Shown: piece after piece, positions 5,415 through 8,401 of the stretch
How positions within the stretch are numbered: the first letter of the stretch is position 1
How the letters are laid out: every line of letters begins with the position of its first letter
Source: CAZHWR01 sp964536085
GTDB lineage: Bacteria; Bacillota; Clostridia; Oscillospirales; Ruminococcaceae
Assembly: GCA_964536085.1 (NCBI GenBank)
Contig: CAZHWR010000064.1
Span: 1-8,401, forward strand
DNA length: 8,401 nt
Direction of reading: 5' to 3'
The notes under the pieces: model-generated
What the model saw: only the letters and a program-made list of their open reading frames with translations
What the model was told of the DNA's origin: nothing
The model's database searches: none
Position numbers and translations under genes: made by a program

Positions 5415-8240
5415 TTAATGTTTGAGTTTTACAACGCCCTTTTTGTTAGCCTTATAAGATTTACCCTTGAGCTTAAACGTCTTGTTCTTATAAATTCCCG
5501 CAGTTTTTGACTTGTTGACATATTTTTTCTTGTTAACGGTAACAAGCTTTTTCATTTTAACTATTCCCTTTTTGGAAACCGCATAGGTCTTTTTGTTTAT
5601 CCTTACAAGCGCTGTCTTACTGCGGTAAACCACTTTGCCGTTTTTAACTGCGCGATAGTATTTGCCTATTTTAACCACCTTTGTGCCTGTCTGAACCTTG
5701 CCGTTTTTAATTGCGCGGTAAGCTCCTCCGACCTTCACTACCTTTGTTCCGGTGATTTTCTTTCCGTTAGCGTCGTACGCCGTTGTGCCAACAACGGTGT
5801 TTTTGTAAACGGTCGCTTGAGGGGTCTGCGGAGTCTGCGGAGACTGAGGCGCTGCAGCGCTTATTATATTCAACGTATATATGGAAGCTGTTACACCGTC
5901 CTCAGCAGTAACTGTGATGGTTTTGTAATCCGCTGAAACCTGCACAGTGCCGTTATAGCCCGCCACAGCCTGTACGTCCGAAACAGCTTCGCCGTATCCA
6001 AGCTGTATGCTCACAGTCTTAGCCGTTTCGTCAACGTCCGCCTCTTTTCCGTTTACCGTGACCGAAACAAGCTGTACGGCAGTATTCTTTTTAACTGTTA
6101 TTTTAAGTGTATAAGTCGCCGTTGCTTTGCCGTCTTCGGAGGTTACGGTAATCTCTCCGCCGCGCCATTTTGCAGTTCCGTTTTCTTTGGCAGAGGCTTC
6201 AACTACCGCAAGATCTGCATTAGTTCCTATAGGAAGCTCGGCTGAAACCGTCAGACTGTAATCATCGATAATCGCATTGATACCGTTGACCGTAACTGTG
6301 TCGAGCTGCGCGACGGTTGATTCAGGATATTCAACATCAATAACATATACAGTCTGATCCAAACCGTTCGGCGCTGTTATAATCAAAAGATCGTCCTGAA
6401 TCGTATACGCAGCGTTATCAGAAACGGTAACGACAGGCGTTCCGAGTTCCTCTGAGGAATCGGTTTTAACGTGAATATTATATCCGTCTATTTCCATGGT
6501 ATAATTATCGTTCGGATAGGCAAAGCCAAGCAAATCACATGCCGCGTCGGACGGCTCGTCGATTTCATAGCTGTCGGGGAAGCTGCTCTGCGTATGCAGC
6601 GCCGCAACTTCGGAATCGGTCATAGCGCCCGAGTAAACGGTAAAATCAGCTATCTGTCCGCGCAGACCCGAATCGTCATTAGGGTCGGTCGCTTTACCTA
6701 TATACGTCTTTGCGTTTCCTATCATCGAAGCGGGCAGTATAGACGTCCCGCTGGCAACGCAGATTCCGTCAACGTAGATTTTTGCAATCGCGTTTGTCTG
6801 CGTATAAGTTATGTGCAGCCATTTTTCATATCCGAGGAAGTTGTCGGTTTTAACGACCGATTCGCCCGACGCGCTTGTTTTTAATGCCCAGCGCGGTCCC
6901 TCGCACTCCGAACGGTAATCAGCAGACAGCAAAAGCCGCCCGGTATCCGTGGTACCCGCGGAAAGCAGCGTATGCTGCAATTCCGAATCTTTTTCAATGC
7001 TCAATGTAAAGTTAAGCGTTAAAGCCGCGTTTGTATCTGCAATCAGCTGCGGATCAATGTCTATATACCCGCCGTTTAAATTAACATATTCAGCCTTCGA
7101 TTGGGCATAATCGCCGAGTCTGGCATAATAACCATTGCCGGTTTGATCCGAAACTGTTCCGTCGGAAGAAATGCTTTCGGCTGCAAAATCAAAGTCCGCT
7201 AATTTTTCAAGCTTATCCCGATAGATATTGAGCGCATATGTTCCGCTTTCGTCCCCGTCTGAATAATCAACTGTATTCTTGCCCTCATTCAGCGTTACCG
7301 TATCTCCCTCGTTAAACGACTGACCGTTGATTTTTATTTCTGAAGCTGTTGTTGTGACGATAGGAGAAACATTTTCAAGTGAAAAATCCTCAGGCAGGGA
7401 AATAAGCATCGTCTGATTTTTTTGATCAATCGCCGCGTTGTATCCTCCCACGGAAAAGCCTGATATCGGATACATGGTCTTTTGATACTCCTGCGCGATT
7501 TCAAGCTCGCTGAATGCCTCGCTGTATATTTTTATATCGTCCACCGCGCCCCTGAAGCCCTTGTCCGGCCATGTGATCGCCTTTGCAAACGTCACAACGC
7601 CGTTGGAAATATCGCACATCCGCCTTGTGCACTCAAACGAAGTAACAAGCGCGTCGTTTAGATACAGATAATTTGTGTCTTTTGTTTGAACCAATGTAAT
7701 CAGACTCCATTGATTCTGCGGTAAGATACTGTCGGTTTGAACCATACTGCCGTTAAGATAGCGAAGACCTTGACCGCTAAATTTAGTTATCAGAAGCGCA
7801 TAGCTGGATGTATTGGGAGCCGTTCCGCTGTTTAAATTAAAAAATGTCCTTATAGCGTTCTCGCTGACAGACGTTGAAGGGTTTACCCACGCCATAACAG
7901 TCACATCATCGCCGGTGTCTGCAAAAGGATTGCCGTTAAGCTTTACACCGCTCCCATAGCTGGCGTCGGTTTTTTCATTGAACGAAACGGAGCCCTCATT
8001 TACCGAATAATCAGAACCGTCAAGCATTCCGTCATATCCGTTTCCCGTAACGTCGGATACCGAAGAGCCCGTAATACCGTTAAAATCATAATGCGCGAGC
8101 AATGTACTTGTATGCCCCGCCGCCTTTGCGGGTGAAGCAGTATCATTTCCATTTAAAGCAATCTGTGCCGCCGCAAAAAATGTTAATGTAATTACAACTC
8201 CGACCGAAGCGGCGAGCGACCGTTTAATGATTTTATTCAT
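5415..8240 (-). CDS. Secreted multidomain LamG/Ig-like surface protein with lysine-rich repeat tail
   Basis: A 941-residue exported protein, probably binding carbohydrate or another surface ligand; no catalytic domain is recognised. Domains in order: signal peptide (basic start MNKIIKR, hydrophobic 12-29, AKA cleavage site near 40); LamG/ConA-like domain 1 (about 46-253, with AHYDFNG, TGNGYDG, MAWVNPS, GAVDDIKIYSEAFSE); Ig/cadherin-like domain (257-340); LamG-like domain 2 (about 344-550, with ADFDFAA, TGNGYYA, KIYVDG, GQIADFTVYSGAMTDSE); three more Ig/cadherin-like domains (about 565-638, 645-716, 723-793), the last two each opening with VTVNG and closing with YTLKI or YTLNI; a Pro-Gln linker (798-808); and a basic repeat tail (831-941). 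No LPXTG motif, dockerin or transmembrane anchor is seen at the C-terminus, so the tail is the candidate wall-retention part. The ATG is supported by GGGAGGG (8248-8254) 7 bases upstream. It lies 17 bases after a similar-looking upstream gene, in the same operon, and ends at a strong terminator. Confidence 0.92.
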   Translation of the reverse strand: MNKIIKRSLAASVGVVITLTFFAAAQIALNGNDTASPAKAAGHTSTLLAHYDFNGITGSSVSDVTGNGYDGMLDGSDYSVNEGSVSFNEKTDASYGSGVKLNGNPFADTGDDVTVMAWVNPSTSVSENAIRTFFNLNSGTAPNTSSYALLITKFSGQGLRYLNGSMVQTDSILPQNQWSLITLVQTKDTNYLYLNDALVTSFECTRRMCDISNGVVTFAKAITWPDKGFRGAVDDIKIYSEAFSELEIAQEYQKTMYPISGFSVGGYNAAIDQKNQTMLISLPEDFSLENVSPIVTTTASEIKINGQSFNEGDTVTLNEGKNTVDYSDGDESGTYALNIYRDKLEKLADFDFAAESISSDGTVSDQTGNGYYARLGDYAQSKAEYVNLNGGYIDIDPQLIADTNAALTLNFTLSIEKDSELQHTLLSAGTTDTGRLLLSADYRSECEGPRWALKTSASGESVVKTDNFLGYEKWLHITYTQTNAIAKIYVDGICVASGTSILPASMIGNAKTYIGKATDPNDDSGLRGQIADFTVYSGAMTDSEVAALHTQSSFPDSYEIDEPSDAACDLLGFAYPNDNYTMEIDGYNIHVKTDSSEELGTPVVTVSDNAAYTIQDDLLIITAPNGLDQTVYVIDVEYPESTVAQLDTVTVNGINAIIDDYSLTVSAELPIGTNADLAVVEASAKENGTAKWRGGEITVTSEDGKATATYTLKITVKKNTAVQLVSVTVNGKEADVDETAKTVSIQLGYGEAVSDVQAVAGYNGTVQVSADYKTITVTAEDGVTASIYTLNIISAAAPQSPQTPQTPQATVYKNTVVGTTAYDANGKKITGTKVVKVGGAYRAIKNGKVQTGTKVVKIGKYYRAVKNGKVVYRSKTALVRINKKTYAVSKKGIVKMKKLVTVNKKKYVNKSKTAGIYKNKTFKLKGKSYKANKKGVVKLKH
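5625..5750 (-). repeat. Two tandem 63-bp repeats in the surface protein's C-terminal tail
   Basis: Residues 831-851 and 852-872 are consecutive 21-residue units sharing GTKVVKxGxxYRAxKNGKV. The DNA is also recognisably duplicated at a 63-base offset, for example TTGCCGTTTTTAA at 5635-5647 and 5698-5710. Three more diverged units (about 874-896, 897-920, 921-941) keep the pattern of Lys-rich strand, Tyr, then Lys-Lys-Gly. The layout recalls short beta-hairpin wall-binding repeats, but the sequence is not the choline-binding or SH3b type I would recognise. Confidence 0.8.
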
Positions 8241-8257
8241 AGCTTTTCCCTCCCGCT

Positions 8258-8401
8258 CTAATTCTCGGATTTATTGCCGCGATTTAAATGCGTGAGCTTG
8301 ATATTGTCATATACCGAAACTGACATATTATTCCTTATTCCGACTTTACCGGTCAGGATCGGCTGATTGTTGTCGGTGTATTCAAGACTCAGCTCATCAT
8401 T
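8258..8401 (-). CDS. C-terminal end of a protein with a ConA/LamG-like or DUF1080-like last domain (5' part beyond the right edge)
   Basis: The minus strand is open from the window edge to a TAG at 8258-8260, giving 47 residues. The visible part includes LSLEYTDNNQPILTGKVGIR (4-23), followed by a segment with YDNIKL (31-36). The order of acidic strand, P-x-LTGKVGIR, then Y-DN-I-K is characteristic of the last strands of jelly-roll domains in secreted glycan-active or glycan-binding proteins (LamG_3, DUF1080, xylosidase/arabinosidase-associated domains). It ends 17 bases before the ATG of the 941-residue LamG protein, so the two are almost certainly co-transcribed and may act on the same substrate. 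The overall function cannot be told from this fragment. Confidence 0.72.
   Translation of the reverse strand, partial: NDELSLEYTDNNQPILTGKVGIRNNMSVSVYDNIKLTHLNRGNKSEN

Noticed and set aside
6471..6884. Plus-strand open frame of 137 codons
   Set aside because: It is antisense to the LamG-like domain 2 region of the 941-residue protein and has no recognisable domain.

Overview
The window looks like a piece of a low-to-moderate GC Bacillota chromosome, most likely an anaerobic class Clostridia member and plausibly an uncultured gut lineage. This rests on the gene families (RqcH of the NFACT family, TrmK, a short Nif3-like protein, a DUF1858 redox-disulfide protein), on strong AGGAGG-type Shine-Dalgarno sites, on SigA-like promoters, and on a TTG start. 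All supportable genes lie on the minus strand, so transcription runs from the right edge to the left. I see no convincing gene on the plus strand, and no tRNA, rRNA, CRISPR array or transposase.

Right part (about 5367-8401), a secreted-protein unit. The last 47 codons of an upstream gene (8258-8401) end in what looks like the final strands of a ConA/LamG-like jelly roll. After 17 bases comes a 941-residue exported protein (5415-8240): signal peptide, LamG-like domain, Ig/cadherin-like domain, second LamG-like domain, three more Ig/cadherin-like domains, a Pro-Gln linker, and a lysine-rich repeat tail with no acidic residues. It is probably a glycan-binding protein held at the cell surface. 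A clear intrinsic terminator (5367-5397) closes this unit.

Middle (5118-5366), the main non-coding stretch. It holds an unusual element of about 130 bp (5177-5306). Two AT-rich perfect hairpins sharing the octamer GGTATAAT flank a very GC-rich core that can form further small hairpins. The octamer occurs four times. A good SigA-type promoter, TTGCAT-17-TATAAT, has its -10 inside the right hairpin, and an extended -10 lies in the left hairpin. Both point at the downstream operon.

Left part (1-5117), a translation and RNA-maintenance cluster in transcription order: DUF1858 redox-disulfide protein, trmK (tRNA m1A22 methyltransferase), a Nif3/YqfO-type dinuclear-metal protein, rqcH (ribosome-associated quality control) and valS (valyl-tRNA synthetase, cut by the left edge). 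Gaps are 26-57 bases. A hairpin with a U-rich tail between DUF1858 and trmK may attenuate read-through. valS has its own promoter, whose -35 overlaps the last codons of rqcH, and has too little leader for a T-box. Apart from the intergenic element and the surface-protein architecture, the content is ordinary; I do not see a new defence or mobile system.
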